A DNA stretch of 40,669 nucleotides from Caldilineaceae bacterium (lineage in GTDB: Bacteria > Chloroflexota > Anaerolineae > Caldilineales > Caldilineaceae), in assembly GCA_020845455.1 (NCBI GenBank), contig JADLFO010000287.1, forward strand, positions 1 to 40,669, read 5' to 3'. Position 1 is the stretch's first letter, and each line of letters starts with the position of its first letter. A model generated the notes under the pieces. That model made no database searches and was not told where the DNA came from. It saw nothing but the letters and a program-made list of their open reading frames with translations. The position numbers were made by a program, and so were the translations under genes. This document shows, one piece after another, positions 10,802 through 21,650 of this stretch.

Positions 10802-10834
10802 GGTGTCCGTGCTCCTAGCGCAGTGCTGCGGCCA

Positions 10835-10860
10835 CCCCGGCACGATGCCCCGGCGTGATG
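10835..10860. repeat. 13-bp imperfect tandem duplication in nuoA1 leader
   Basis: CCCCGGCACGATG (10835-10847) is followed directly by CCCCGGCGTGATG (10848-10860), 11 of 13 identical. It lies about 35 bases before the nuoA1 start. Confidence 0.7.
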
Positions 10861-11105
10861 GCACACGAGAAGGCAAAGAGTAGCAGGCAAAAAAAACGAT
10901 TAACGGTTACGGCTTGTAGGCGGCAACATTTGGGCAACAACAGGTAGGGCGCGCCCAACACCCCAAAGCGCCGGTTTGCCCCATGTTTGTGTAGAATGGA
11001 ACAAACACCGGCGTATGGTAGCATAGACGGCGGGCAACCGGAAAATTCCTGGCTCGCAAAACACTGAAACTTCCATATGCGCTGTCACACAGGGTCTGTT
11101 GGGAA

Positions 11106-11135
11106 ATTGTAGCACAGCCCACAAATACAGGGCAA
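11106..11135 (-). promoter_or_regulatory. Candidate sigma70-type promoter for complex I cluster 1
   Basis: On the minus strand, TTGCCC (11135-11130) is followed after 18 bases by TACAAT (11111-11106), preceded by TGC to give an extended -10. The leader to nuoA1 would be about 300 bases and would include the TGTTTGT/ACAAACA inverted repeat. No experimental support is possible here. Confidence 0.5.
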
Positions 11136-11182
11136 GCAATCTGGCGGCGCGGGGTCCATTTCACCCTGGGGGCGCGAGCGCC

Positions 11183-11277
11183 TGTCACCCTGAGCCTCCT
11201 GGCGAAGGGTCTCCCTGGCTGGCGCACCGCAGCAGGGAGACCCTTCGCGCCACAAGCGGCGGCGACTCAGCATGACA
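11183..11277. repeat. Palindromic REP/MITE-like element
   Basis: GCGAAGGGTCTCCCTG (11202-11217) and CAGGGAGACCCTTCGC (11233-11248) are perfect 16-bp inverted repeats. Outer arms TGTCACCCTGAG (11183-11194) and CTCAGCATGACA (11266-11277) pair at 10 of 12 positions. The TGTCA...CCTGAG...GAAGGGTCT style resembles short interspersed palindromes found in many copies in some GC-rich genomes (from memory). No transposase is present, so a non-autonomous element is an inference. Confidence 0.65.
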
Positions 11278-11347
11278 ATCCGCCCCCAACGTGGAATGCG
11301 CCCGGCCTGCGCACTGTACTTTTTTTCACAAAATCCAGGGCCGAATG

Positions 11348-11376
11348 TTGACACACCCCTATGCTCGTGATAGACT
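11348..11376 (+). promoter_or_regulatory. Sigma70-type promoter for complex I cluster 2
   Basis: TTGACA (11348-11353), a 17-base spacer, then TAGACT (11371-11376). The -35 is a perfect consensus and the spacing is ideal. It points to nuoA2, leaving a leader of about 270 bases. Confidence 0.65.
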
Positions 11377-11653
11377 GAACAAATGCGTGCGGCAGCGCCA
11401 CAACCCGAAAACCATTGAGAACCGGCGTCTTATATGCATGCGAACTCAACACGCTCCCGGTGTTGGGTCAGTTTATTTGCGCGCTGCGCCCTGTTTTGGA
11501 CGAGCCGTGACAACTCGTGATGAGTGATCGAGTTCTATCCTAAGCGGCGACAGCGCGCCCCGCCGTGAGAGAACGCCGTCGCGATCCGGCGGCCCCAAGA
11601 TCGCTCACGCACCCTAAAGCAGACTATCTACCCGAAGGAGAGAGGCTGAGACT

Positions 11654-12028
11654 GTGGCTATTGCGTATCTACCGCTCCTCATCCTGCTGGTGGTCGGCGC
11701 AGGCTTTGCCGCTATTGCCATTATTCTCCCCAGCTTGCTAGGCCCGCGCCGGGACAACAAACAGAAACTTGAACCCTATGAGTCGGGCATTATTCCGTTC
11801 CACGATGCCCGTCGCCCATTTCCCGTCAAGTACTATTTGGTCGCCATGCTCTTCATCCTGTTCGACATCGAAGTCATCTTTCTTTACCCGTGGGCGGCCG
11901 TCATTCGCCAATTGCGCGACAATGCCTCGTTAACGATTGCCCTGCTCCCAATGGGCTCCTTTTTGTTGGTGCTCGTTGTGGGCCTTGCCTACGTGTGGAA
12001 GAAAGGTGCGTTGGATTGGGGGGAGTAA
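11654..12028 (+). CDS. nuoA: NADH-quinone oxidoreductase subunit A, cluster 2
   Basis: Three-helix membrane subunit (124 aa). Conserved features are YESGIIPFHDARRPFPVKYY and AMLFILFDIEVIFLYPWA, including the acidic FDIE helix. The start is GTG at 11654, preceded by AGAGG with 8 bases spacing in a purine-rich GAAGGAGAGAGG stretch. It is the first gene of the complete complex I cluster. The next gene begins 270 bases later, an unusually long gap for this operon. Confidence 0.96.
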   Translation: MAIAYLPLLILLVVGAGFAAIAIILPSLLGPRRDNKQKLEPYESGIIPFHDARRPFPVKYYLVAMLFILFDIEVIFLYPWAAVIRQLRDNASLTIALLPMGSFLLVLVVGLAYVWKKGALDWGE

Positions 12029-12298
12029 GCACGGCCTGCTGCGGTGCGGCCGCTTTCGGCGCAACGCCGCCTGGGCGATAGAGCAAACGCAAGAGTCAGG
12101 AGCCGCATGCCGGCGCGCCCTTGGCTCTTTTGCTATTTCCCGGCTTGGTCGCCTCGTGTCAATACTCGACGATTCACAACAATTCACGATATGCAATCAC
12201 CGGCCTCAATTGCCGCCATCCACAGCCGCATTGAGGCAGCCAAGTGTCTCGCCGGACCTAGCGCCGGCCTCGGCTTGTTCGCTCACAGAGGATCAACC

Positions 12299-12856
12299 AT
12301 GGGACTTGAAGAAAAACTGCCCGAAGGGATTATCACGACCAATTTGGAAAGCCTCGTCAACTGGGGCCGCCAGAACAGCACCTGGCCGCTGCTCTTTGGC
12401 CTGGCCTGTTGTGCGATGGAGATGATCGCCACCAGCACCGCCCGCTATGACATCGCCCGCTACGGCTCCGAGCTGTTCCGCGCCAGCCCCCGCCAAGCCG
12501 ACCTGATGATCGTCTCCGGGCGGGTGGCCAACAAAATGGCCCCCGTGATCAAACGCATCTACGACCAAATGCTCGAACCCAAGTGGGTCATCGCCATGGG
12601 CATCTGCGCCAGCGCCGGCGGCCCCTTCAACAACTACGCCATCATCCAGGGCGTCGACAAACTGATCCCGGTGGACGTCTATATCCCCGGCTGCCCGCCC
12701 CGCCCGGAGGCCTTGCTTCAGGGGTTGGATAAGCTGCGCGAGAAACAGGGCCGCGACACCTTTGCCCGCTATCGCAGCGAGGAAATCGCCCGCGCCCTGA
12801 TCAAACCCGAAGATATCGAATCCTTAGACAGCCTGCGCGCCCGGCAAACCGCCTAG
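12299..12856 (+). CDS. nuoB: NADH-quinone oxidoreductase subunit B, holder of cluster N2
   Basis: Connecting-arm subunit carrying the terminal [4Fe-4S] cluster N2 that reduces quinone (185 aa). Ligands are visible as the adjacent Cys37-Cys38 (GLACCAMEM), Cys103 ([11 protein letters not shown]) and Cys132 ([10 protein letters not shown]). The open frame extends upstream to 12044, but that part is unlike NuoB; ATG at 12299 follows AGAGGATCAACC and fits family length. The spacer 12029-12298 holds only weak inverted repeats and no gene. No nuoB exists in cluster 1, so this copy may serve both membrane arms. Confidence 0.96.
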   Translation: MGLEEKLPEGIITTNLESLVNWGRQNSTWPLLFGLACCAMEMIATSTARYDIARYGSELFRASPRQADLMIVSGRVANKMAPVIKRIYDQMLEPKWVIAMGICASAGGPFNNYAIIQGVDKLIPVDVYIPGCPPRPEALLQGLDKLREKQGRDTFARYRSEEIARALIKPEDIESLDSLRARQTA

Positions 12857-12893
12857 ACCGTGCTCGCCGCGGCGCGTGCCGTCCAGCAGATTG

Positions 12894-12930
12894 TGAGTGG
12901 GAACCTTATGAGTGGGATCAATGAGTAGGA
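12894..12930 (+). repeat. Three tandem copies of a Shine-Dalgarno-bearing segment before nuoCD
   Basis: TGAGTGGGA at 12894-12902, TGAGTGGGA at 12909-12917 and TGAGTAGGA at 12922-12930, offsets 15 and 13 bases. The last copy provides the GTAGGAG ribosome-binding site 8 bases before the nuoCD ATG at 12938. Confidence 0.75.
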
Positions 12931-12937
12931 GAAGCTC

Positions 12938-14773
12938 ATGCTGAATGTCTCTCCCCGCTTTCGAGAATATGAAGTCTTGCCCAGCCTCAACGACCCGGAG
13001 ATCCCGGCGCTGGCGCCTATGCCCAGCGGTGAAACCGAGGATACCAAGCGCATCGTCGAACGGTTTGGTGAAGATATCCTGGCTGCCGGCGAGCACCTCG
13101 GCCAGCAGATCGTCTATATAAAACCCAAACGGCTGCTCGAACTGGCCGAGTTTGCGCATGACGACCCCGCCCTGAGCTATGAGGCCCTGGTCGACATGAC
13201 CGCCGTCGACCGGCTCAAGCTGCCCATCGCCCAAGGCGAGGCGCGCTTCCACACGGTCTATCAGTTGCGCTCCTACAGCCGCAAGCGCCATCTGATGATC
13301 ATCAGCCCCGCCCAGGGTGACGAGAACCCCACCGTGCCCAGCCTGTGCAGCGTCTACGCGGGGGCCAACTGGCCGGAGCGCGAGGCCCTCGACCTGCTGG
13401 GCATCACCTTTGCCGACCATCCCGACCCGCGGCGCATCCTGATGCCGGCCCACTGGCCCTATCACCCGCTGCGCAAAAATATCCCGGTCGGCGGCGAAGA
13501 AGTCCCCTTTGGCCTCACCTGGGACGACCCGCAGTTTGAGACCTTTGGCAAGCAGATTCTGCCCGCCGAGAGCATCGCGCCCACGCTGCCGCCCGGCATG
13601 AGCCTGGAAAACATGGTCATCAACATGGGGCCGCACCACCCCAGCACGCACGGCGTGCTGCGCTTGGTGGTAGAGTTGGACGGCGAGACCGTTCTCAATA
13701 TCGACCCCGACCTCGGCTATCTGCACAGCGGCTTTGAAAAAAGCGGCGAAAGCAAACGCTACAAAGACTTTGTCTTTTACACCGACCGCATGGACTACCT
13801 GTCGGGGATGCTCAACAACCTGGGCTATGTGCTGACGGTCGAAAAGCTCTTGGGGCTGGAAATCCCCGCCCGCGCCCGCGTGATCCGCGTGATCGTGTGT
13901 GAGCTGCAGCGCATCGCCTCGCACCTCTTCTGGCTGGGCACCCATGCCATGGATGTCTCCGGCACGGGCATGGGCATCATGATGTATGCCACGCGTGAAC
14001 GCGAGCGCATCCTTGACCTCTTTGAGATGGTCTGCGGGGCGCGCATCACGCTGAGTTATATCCGCATCGGCGGCGTCTGGAAAGACCTGCCGCCGGCGTT
14101 CCTCACTAACCTGCGCGAGTTGATCGCCGTCCTGCCCGGCTATTTTGACGACTACGAGCGCATCCTCACCGACAGCCCAGTCTGGCGCGAACGGTTGGAA
14201 GGCATCGGCGTGCTCAGCCGCGCCGACGTCATGAACATGGGGCTGACCGGCCCCATGCTGCGCGGCAGCGGGGTGGATTGGGACCTGCGCCGCGACATGC
14301 CCTACGCCGGCTATGAGCACTATGACTTCAAGGTTCCTGTCCAGCCCGCCGGCGACAGCTTTGCGCGCTATCTGGTGCGTATGGAGGAGATGCGCCAGAG
14401 CGTACGCATCATCCAACAGGCGATGGCCAACCTGCCCGATGGGCTGTTCCGCACAGACGACCGCAAGGTGGGTCTGCCGCCGCGCGCCGAACTCGACGTG
14501 AGCATGGAGGCGCTGATCCATCACTTCAAACTCATGACCGAAGGGATGCTTGTCCCGCCCGGCATGACCTATCAGGGCATCGAGTCGAGCAAGGGGGAAC
14601 ACGCCTACTATATCTATAGCGACGGCTCGGCTGTGCCCTACCGGTTGCATGTACGCGGCCCCAGCTTCAACAACCTCTTCGCCATCGGCCGGATGTGTAA
14701 AGGCGGCATGCTTTCCGATGTTGTGACCAACATTGGCTCTATTGACATCGTCTTGGGCGACGTCGATCGATAG
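12938..14773 (+). CDS. nuoCD: NADH-quinone oxidoreductase subunits C and D, fused
   Basis: A 611-aa fusion. Residues about 40-190 are the 30-kDa NuoC domain (ANWPEREALDLLGITFADHP, RRILMPAHWPYHPLRKN). From about residue 221 onward is NuoD, the 49-kDa quinone-binding subunit: NMGPHHPSTHGVLRL, LGYLHSGFEKSGESKRYKD, FYTDRMDYLSGM. The His of HHPSTHG and the Tyr of DRMDY match the quinone-head contacts known for the family. The C-terminal SIDIVLGDVDR ending is typical. Start ATG 12938 has a good site. A CD fusion is known from enterobacteria and others. No separate copies occur in cluster 1. Confidence 0.96.
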   Translation: MLNVSPRFREYEVLPSLNDPEIPALAPMPSGETEDTKRIVERFGEDILAAGEHLGQQIVYIKPKRLLELAEFAHDDPALSYEALVDMTAVDRLKLPIAQGEARFHTVYQLRSYSRKRHLMIISPAQGDENPTVPSLCSVYAGANWPEREALDLLGITFADHPDPRRILMPAHWPYHPLRKNIPVGGEEVPFGLTWDDPQFETFGKQILPAESIAPTLPPGMSLENMVINMGPHHPSTHGVLRLVVELDGETVLNIDPDLGYLHSGFEKSGESKRYKDFVFYTDRMDYLSGMLNNLGYVLTVEKLLGLEIPARARVIRVIVCELQRIASHLFWLGTHAMDVSGTGMGIMMYATRERERILDLFEMVCGARITLSYIRIGGVWKDLPPAFLTNLRELIAVLPGYFDDYERILTDSPVWRERLEGIGVLSRADVMNMGLTGPMLRGSGVDWDLRRDMPYAGYEHYDFKVPVQPAGDSFARYLVRMEEMRQSVRIIQQAMANLPDGLFRTDDRKVGLPPRAELDVSMEALIHHFKLMTEGMLVPPGMTYQGIESSKGEHAYYIYSDGSAVPYRLHVRGPSFNNLFAIGRMCKGGMLSDVVTNIGSIDIVLGDVDR

Positions 14774-14797
14774 CGACCAGAAGGGAACTCACTTGCG

Positions 14798-16834
<2,037 letters not shown>

Positions 16835-16843
16835 ACCACTGCG

Positions 16844-19426
16844 ATGAGCGATCAACCAAGCGATCAAATCACCTTGACGATCGACGGCCAAAAGGTCACC
16901 GTGCCCAAGGGCACGCTGGTCGTCGACGCCGCGGCCAAGCTCAATATCGAAATCCCCATCTTTTGCAGCCATCCCAAGCTGGACCCGGTGGCCTGCTGCC
17001 GCATGTGCATGGTCGAGATCGACACCGCGCGCGGCCCCATGCTCCAGACCTCTTGCTCGGTGCCGGTGGCGCAAGATATGGTCGTGCGCACCACTGCCGA
17101 GGCGGCCCAGGCCATGCAGGAGGCGAACCTCGCCTTTCTGCTGATCAACCATCCCTTAGACTGCCCAATCTGCGACAAGGGCGGCGAATGCCCGCTGCAA
17201 GACCTGACCATGCGCTTTGGGCCGGGCATCAGCCAGTTGGTCGACCCCAAGCGGCGCAAAAAGAAACACTATCTGATCTCCGACACGATTGTCTTGGATC
17301 AAGAGCGCTGCATCCTCTGTTGGCGCTGCATCCGTTATCTGGAAGAATGGGAGGACAAACCGCAGCTTGGCCTCTTCGAGCGCGGCCGCGATACGCTGCT
17401 CGACATCCAGCCCGGCCAGCCGGTGGACGCCAAGACCGGCGGCAACATCATCGACATCTGCCCGGTGGGAGCGCTGACCAGCCGCGTGGCCCGCTTTGGC
17501 TATCGCCCGTGGGAGGTCGTCCGCACGCCGAGCGTCTGCAACCACTGCGCCGTCGGCTGCAACCTGCGGCTCGACAGCCGCAGCCACACGCTGCGCCGCG
17601 TTGTGGGCCGCGAAAACATGGCCGTCAACGACCAGTGGCTGTGTGACAAGGGGCGCTTCGCCTATGCCTGGGTCAACAGCGAAGACCGGCTGACCATGCC
17701 GCATGTGCGCAAGGGCGGCCAGTTGGCCCCAGTGCCCTGGTCCGAGGCGCTGCAATATGTCGCCGACCGGCTCCAGGAGATCAAACAGCGCAGCGGGGCC
17801 GACTCCGTCGGCGGCATCGGCAGCGCCAAGCTCTCCAACGAGGCCAACTATCTCTTCCAGCGCTTCATGCGCCAGCTTGTCGGAACCAACAACGTCGACC
17901 ACCGCGACGGCGCCGACGTCGCCGCGCTGCCGGGCGGCATGCCCGCCCTGGCTGACGTGATGAAGCCGCAGTATGGCCCCAACCCCAAGGTCGATACGGT
18001 GCTGCTCTTTGGCATCGACCCCGGCGAAGAACTGCCCATCCTGGAGCTGCATCTCAAGCGCGGCGTTCGCCGCGGCGGGATGAAGCTCGTCATCGCCCAC
18101 CCGCGCCAGATCGAACTGACCCGCTACAACGGCCCCTACTTGGGCTACCGGCCCGGCAGCGAAGTGACGCTGCTCAATGCCTTGACCCAGGCCGCGCTCA
18201 AAGCCGCCGAAACCAAGCCCCAGGGCGCAGACCAGGTGGCGCAGGTTAGCGACGACCGGCTTTTGCAGCAGACCGGCGTCGACGCGGCCACAGTCAAGGC
18301 TGCCGCCGAAGCCCTGGCGAAGAGCAAGAACGCCTTGATCCTCTACGGCCCCATGGCGGCGCGCGGCGAAAACGGCGCACAGGTGCGTGATGCGCTCACC
18401 AACTTGGCGCTGGCGACCGGCCACGCCGACCGATTAAGCTTTGTGGGGCTGGAGGCCAACAGCCACGGCGCGCGCGATATGGGCGTGCTGCCCGATCAAC
18501 TGCCCGGCTATGCGGCGCTCGACGACGCAGCGGCGCGCGCCCGTCTGGAACAGGCCTGGGGCGCGCCGCTGCCCGGCGCGGCGGGCAGGAGCTACCGGCA
18601 GATGCTCGACGCCGCCGGCGGCGCGATCAAGGCGCTTTATATCATGGGCGCCAACCCGGCCACCGAGCAGCCCGACTGGGCGGCCAACCTCGACAAGCTC
18701 GACCTGCTGATCGTGCAAGACCTCTTTATGACCGAAACTGCGGCCAAGGCCGATGTCGTCTTGCCCGCCGTAAGCTGGGCCGAGGTAGATGGAACCTTCA
18801 CCAACCTGGAACGGCGGGTGCAGCGTGCGCCGCGTGCCGTGCGCGACCCGCACAGCAAGGCCGCGCCCGATTGGATGATCCTCGACCACCTGGCCAACCG
18901 CATGGGCGTCAACTGGCCCTATGGCGACGAGCGCGCCATCACCAAAGAGATCAGCGAGACCGTCCCGCTCTACCAGGACATGACCTGGGACGCGCTGGGG
19001 GACCAGGGGCTGCAATACGATGCAGCCGGCGTGCGACCCCAGGCCGCCTTCCGCAGCGTCGAACAGCCCGACCAGCCCGCGGTGAGCGATCAACTGGCCC
19101 TGGTCACCGGCGCCGTGCTTTATGACGGCGGCACGCTCTTCCGCATGACGCCGCAGATGCACGACATGGCCTTTGGCCCTGCCGCGCTGCTCCACCCCGA
19201 CGACGCGGCCCGGCTCGATATCGCCGAAGGCGACGCCGTCGTGATCCGCAGCGGCCAGGGCGAACTGGCGCTGCGCGCCAAGTTTCACCCCACCGTACAG
19301 CCCGGCACGCTCTGGATTCCGGAAAGCCTGGCCGATGCGCCGGTGGGCATCCTGCTTGAAGGCAGCGTCACCACGCCGGTGACGATCAAAGCCCAGCGCC
19401 TGGAACCGGCCGGCGCGCAGTCATAA
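16844..19426 (+). CDS. nuoG: NADH-quinone oxidoreductase subunit G, with all four N-terminal Fe-S sites
   Basis: Large peripheral-arm subunit (860 aa) that passes electrons from NuoF to NuoI. Ligands seen: N1b [2Fe-2S] Cys41, Cys52, Cys55, Cys71; N5 His103, Cys107, Cys110, Cys116 (HPLDCPIC..GGEC); N4 Cys156, Cys159, Cys162, Cys206 (CILCWRC...CPVGAL); and the extra N7 site Cys232, Cys235, Cys239, Cys267 (CNHCAVGC...WLCDKG), which only some bacteria keep. The rest is a molybdopterin-oxidoreductase-like fold without a cofactor, ending in a dinucleotide-binding-like domain (LHPDDAARLDIAEGDAVVI). ATG at 16844 lies 7 bases after the nuoEF stop. Confidence 0.96.
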   Translation: MSDQPSDQITLTIDGQKVTVPKGTLVVDAAAKLNIEIPIFCSHPKLDPVACCRMCMVEIDTARGPMLQTSCSVPVAQDMVVRTTAEAAQAMQEANLAFLLINHPLDCPICDKGGECPLQDLTMRFGPGISQLVDPKRRKKKHYLISDTIVLDQERCILCWRCIRYLEEWEDKPQLGLFERGRDTLLDIQPGQPVDAKTGGNIIDICPVGALTSRVARFGYRPWEVVRTPSVCNHCAVGCNLRLDSRSHTLRRVVGRENMAVNDQWLCDKGRFAYAWVNSEDRLTMPHVRKGGQLAPVPWSEALQYVADRLQEIKQRSGADSVGGIGSAKLSNEANYLFQRFMRQLVGTNNVDHRDGADVAALPGGMPALADVMKPQYGPNPKVDTVLLFGIDPGEELPILELHLKRGVRRGGMKLVIAHPRQIELTRYNGPYLGYRPGSEVTLLNALTQAALKAAETKPQGADQVAQVSDDRLLQQTGVDAATVKAAAEALAKSKNALILYGPMAARGENGAQVRDALTNLALATGHADRLSFVGLEANSHGARDMGVLPDQLPGYAALDDAAARARLEQAWGAPLPGAAGRSYRQMLDAAGGAIKALYIMGANPATEQPDWAANLDKLDLLIVQDLFMTETAAKADVVLPAVSWAEVDGTFTNLERRVQRAPRAVRDPHSKAAPDWMILDHLANRMGVNWPYGDERAITKEISETVPLYQDMTWDALGDQGLQYDAAGVRPQAAFRSVEQPDQPAVSDQLALVTGAVLYDGGTLFRMTPQMHDMAFGPAALLHPDDAARLDIAEGDAVVIRSGQGELALRAKFHPTVQPGTLWIPESLADAPVGILLEGSVTTPVTIKAQRLEPAGAQS

Positions 19427-19444
19427 GACCGCCGAGATGGCAGG

Positions 19445-19476
19445 CGGGGGCTGCACAGCTCGACAAGCAGCCCCCG
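19445..19476 (+). other. Hairpin between nuoG and nuoH2
   Basis: CGGGGGCTGC (19445-19454) pairs perfectly with GCAGCCCCCG (19467-19476) around a 12-base loop. No T-run follows, so it is more likely an mRNA-processing, stabilising or attenuating structure than a full terminator. Confidence 0.6.
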
Positions 19477-19520
19477 GCCAACTTTCTACCATAGAAGAAC
19501 AGTAGGATCAGGGACATCAT

Positions 19521-20507
19521 ATGGACTGGTTAAATCTACTCGTCTGGCCTGTGCTGCGCTCGGTGCTGTTGATCGTCGTCTTGCTGACGGGGTTCGCCTA
19601 TCTGACCTGGTACGAGCGCAAGCTGATCGGTCGCTTTCAGGTGCGGATCGGCCCCAACCGCGCCGGCCCCTATGGCCTGCTGCAGCCCGTGGCCGACGCC
19701 ATCAAGGCCTTCTTCAAGGAAGAGATCGTCCCCAACCATGTCGACCGCTGGGTCTATTTATTGGCCCCGGCGCTGGCGCTGATGCCCGCCCTGGTGATCT
19801 GGGCGGTGATCCCCATCGCCAAGGGCGTGCCCGCCATTGCCGATGTCAACATCGGCTTTCTGTGGATCCTCGCCATCGCCGGCATCGAAAGCTACGGCGT
19901 CATCTTGGCCGGCTGGAGCAGCAACAACAACTATTCGCTGTTGGGCGCGCTGCGCGCCTCGGCGCAGATGATCTCCTATGAACTGCCGCTGGGCATCTTC
20001 CTGGTCAGCATCCTGATCTTGGCCGGCAGCTTTAGCCTGGTGCAACTGGTCGAAACCCCGCGCGCCTGGTGGGAATGGCTGTGGGTATGGCTCATGTTCC
20101 CGCTGTTTTTCATCTGCATCCTGGCCGAGGCCAACCGCAGCCCGTTTGACCTGCCCGAAACTGAGAATGAACTGGTGGCCGGTTTTCAGACTGAATACGG
20201 CGGCATCAAGTTTGCGCTCTTCTTCATGGCCGAATACATCAACATGATCACCACCAGCACGATCATCGTGACGCTCTTCTTCGGCGGCTACAAATTGCCC
20301 TTTGGGCTGCTGGGCGATGTGATCTGGCTGGGGCCATTCGTGCTGGCGATCAAGGTGATCCTGGTGCTCTTTCTCTTTATCTGGGTGCGCGCCAGCGTCA
20401 GCCGCCCCCGCTATGACCAGTTGATGGGGTTCGCCTGGAAGTTCTTGCTGCCGGTGTCGTTGGGCTATATGGTCATCACCGCGGTCTTGACGGCGCTGTT
20501 CAAGTAG
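19521..20507 (+). CDS. nuoH: NADH-quinone oxidoreductase subunit H, cluster 2
   Basis: Quinone-chamber membrane subunit (328 aa, about 8-9 helices). It has the expected GRFQVRIGPNRAGPYGLLQP, LAEANRSPFDLPETENEL and FFMAEYINM segments, including the Arg and Glu positions that are Gln in the cluster 1 copy. The end is RASVSRPRYDQLMGFAWKF, also standard. ATG 19521 follows AGGATCAGGGACATCAT. Confidence 0.96.
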   Translation: MDWLNLLVWPVLRSVLLIVVLLTGFAYLTWYERKLIGRFQVRIGPNRAGPYGLLQPVADAIKAFFKEEIVPNHVDRWVYLLAPALALMPALVIWAVIPIAKGVPAIADVNIGFLWILAIAGIESYGVILAGWSSNNNYSLLGALRASAQMISYELPLGIFLVSILILAGSFSLVQLVETPRAWWEWLWVWLMFPLFFICILAEANRSPFDLPETENELVAGFQTEYGGIKFALFFMAEYINMITTSTIIVTLFFGGYKLPFGLLGDVIWLGPFVLAIKVILVLFLFIWVRASVSRPRYDQLMGFAWKFLLPVSLGYMVITAVLTALFK

Positions 20508-20603
20508 CCGCCGGTCCAGGCGCGATTCAGATAGCTCGCAGTTGCATCTGTCCAGCCTGCTATGTGTCAAACTACAGGCGTGTGAAGATAAGGGAAATGC
20601 CAA

Positions 20604-21074
20604 ATGGCCTTTAAGGACTTTATCAAGAGTGCAGTCGATATCGGTAAGGCGATGGGCGTGACGCTCAAGTACCTGGGCACTAGGCCGGTGACCTCCGAGT
20701 ACCCGCGCGACCCCGTCCCGCTCTACCCGCGCTTTCGCGGCTTGCACGAACTCCGGCGCTACGAGAACGGCATGGAGCGCTGCATCGGCTGTATGCTCTG
20801 CGAGGCGGCCTGCCCGACGGGTGCGATCTATGTGGAGGCGGCGGAGAACGACCCTGCCAACCCGATCTCGCCCGGCGAACGCTACGCCAAAATCTATGAG
20901 ATCAACTTCCTGCGCTGCATCTTCTGCGCGGACTGTGAAGAAGCCTGCCCGACCGAGGCAATCGTGCTGACCCCAGAACCGGCCAAGGCTACCTTCACAC
21001 GCCGCGAGTTGCTTATGACCAAACAAGAGCTTCTCACCCCCCGGCAACCCTTCGTTGTCATTCGCCCGGAGTAG
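20604..21074 (+). CDS. nuoI: NADH-quinone oxidoreductase subunit I (two [4Fe-4S] clusters)
   Basis: Ferredoxin-like connecting subunit (156 aa) that carries clusters N6a and N6b. Two Cys-x2-Cys-x2-Cys-x3-Cys-Pro motifs are visible: Cys60, Cys63, Cys66, Cys70 (CIGCMLCEAACP) and Cys105, Cys108, Cys111, Cys115 (CIFCADCEEACP). The N-terminal amphipathic helix is typical. ATG 20604 follows AAGGGAAATGCCAA. There is no counterpart in cluster 1. Confidence 0.96.
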   Translation: MAFKDFIKSAVDIGKAMGVTLKYLGTRPVTSEYPRDPVPLYPRFRGLHELRRYENGMERCIGCMLCEAACPTGAIYVEAAENDPANPISPGERYAKIYEINFLRCIFCADCEEACPTEAIVLTPEPAKATFTRRELLMTKQELLTPRQPFVVIRPE

Positions 21075-21076
21075 AG

Positions 21077-21604
21077 ATGATGACCCTGCCCTTGCTCTTT
21101 TTTATCGTCGTCGGCGCAGTCAGCCTGGCGGCAGCGACGGGTGTCGTCGTCAGCCGCCAGCCGGTACACAGCGCGCTCTTTCTGCTGACCCATTTTGTGA
21201 CCCTGGCCGTGATGTATGTCGCGCTGGAGGCGCAGTTCCTGGCCGCCGCCCAAGTGATCATCTATGCCGGGGGCATTGTGATCTTGATCCTCTTTGTGAT
21301 CATGCTCATCGGCAGCGAAAAGATCGAGACGCGCGCCGGCCATCGCATCTGGACCCCCTATGTGGGCCTGCTGCTGGGCATCGTCCTGATCGCCAGCCTT
21401 GCCAATGCCATCCTGGGCACGCCCTTAAGCGCCACCACCAACACCGCCATTCAAGGCGGCGACCCCAAAGTCCTGGGCTTCCTGCTGTACACGCGCTATC
21501 TGCTGCCGTTCGAGCTGGCCGCGGTGCTCTTGCTGGTGGGGCTGTTGGGCGCGCTTCTGCTGGGACGCCGTCCACATTCAGATCTGCCCGACGCGCAGCG
21601 GTAG
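21077..21604 (+). CDS. nuoJ: NADH-quinone oxidoreductase subunit J, cluster 2
   Basis: Five-helix membrane subunit (175 aa). AAAQVIIYAGGIVILILFVI is the conserved third helix with Tyr-x-Gly. The start ATG lies two bases after the nuoI stop, with GGAG inside the nuoI 3' end as ribosome-binding site, so translation is probably coupled. A second ATG directly follows the first. Confidence 0.95.
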   Translation: MMTLPLLFFIVVGAVSLAAATGVVVSRQPVHSALFLLTHFVTLAVMYVALEAQFLAAAQVIIYAGGIVILILFVIMLIGSEKIETRAGHRIWTPYVGLLLGIVLIASLANAILGTPLSATTNTAIQGGDPKVLGFLLYTRYLLPFELAAVLLLVGLLGALLLGRRPHSDLPDAQR

Positions 21605-21622
21605 CCCAGCGCCCACAGTCGA

Positions 21623-21644
21623 CACAAGGAGCCGGCACAAGGAG
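21623..21644 (+). repeat. Duplicated Shine-Dalgarno segment before nuoK2
   Basis: CACAAGGAG occurs at 21623-21631 and 21636-21644, a 13-base offset. The second copy is the ribosome-binding site 6 bases before the nuoK2 ATG at 21651. Confidence 0.75.
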
Positions 21645-21650
21645 TGAGCC

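Larger units (their letters stand above)
10802..11653. other. Divergent intergenic region between the two complex I clusters
   Basis: These 852 bases contain no convincing gene. The open frames here have no ribosome-binding site, overlap one another and match nothing recognisable. The region holds one promoter candidate per direction, a palindromic repeat element, and an inverted repeat TGTTTGT (10984-10990)/ACAAACA (11001-11007) with a 10-base spacer that could be an operator for the minus-strand cluster. Both clusters would have leaders of roughly 270-300 bases. Confidence 0.7.

Noticed and set aside
10815-10876. Longer nuoA1 beginning at 10876
   Set aside because: The extra 25 residues are unlike NuoA and overlap a tandem repeat; ATG 10801 gives the normal N-terminus.
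11085-11527. Possible small genes in the divergent complex I spacer
   Set aside because: The frames are short, overlap a palindromic element and promoter elements, and lack ribosome-binding sites or any recognisable domain.
12029-12298. Terminator or small gene between nuoA2 and nuoB
   Set aside because: Only weak 5-6 bp inverted repeats and no convincing open frame; it looks like an untranslated spacer of unknown role.
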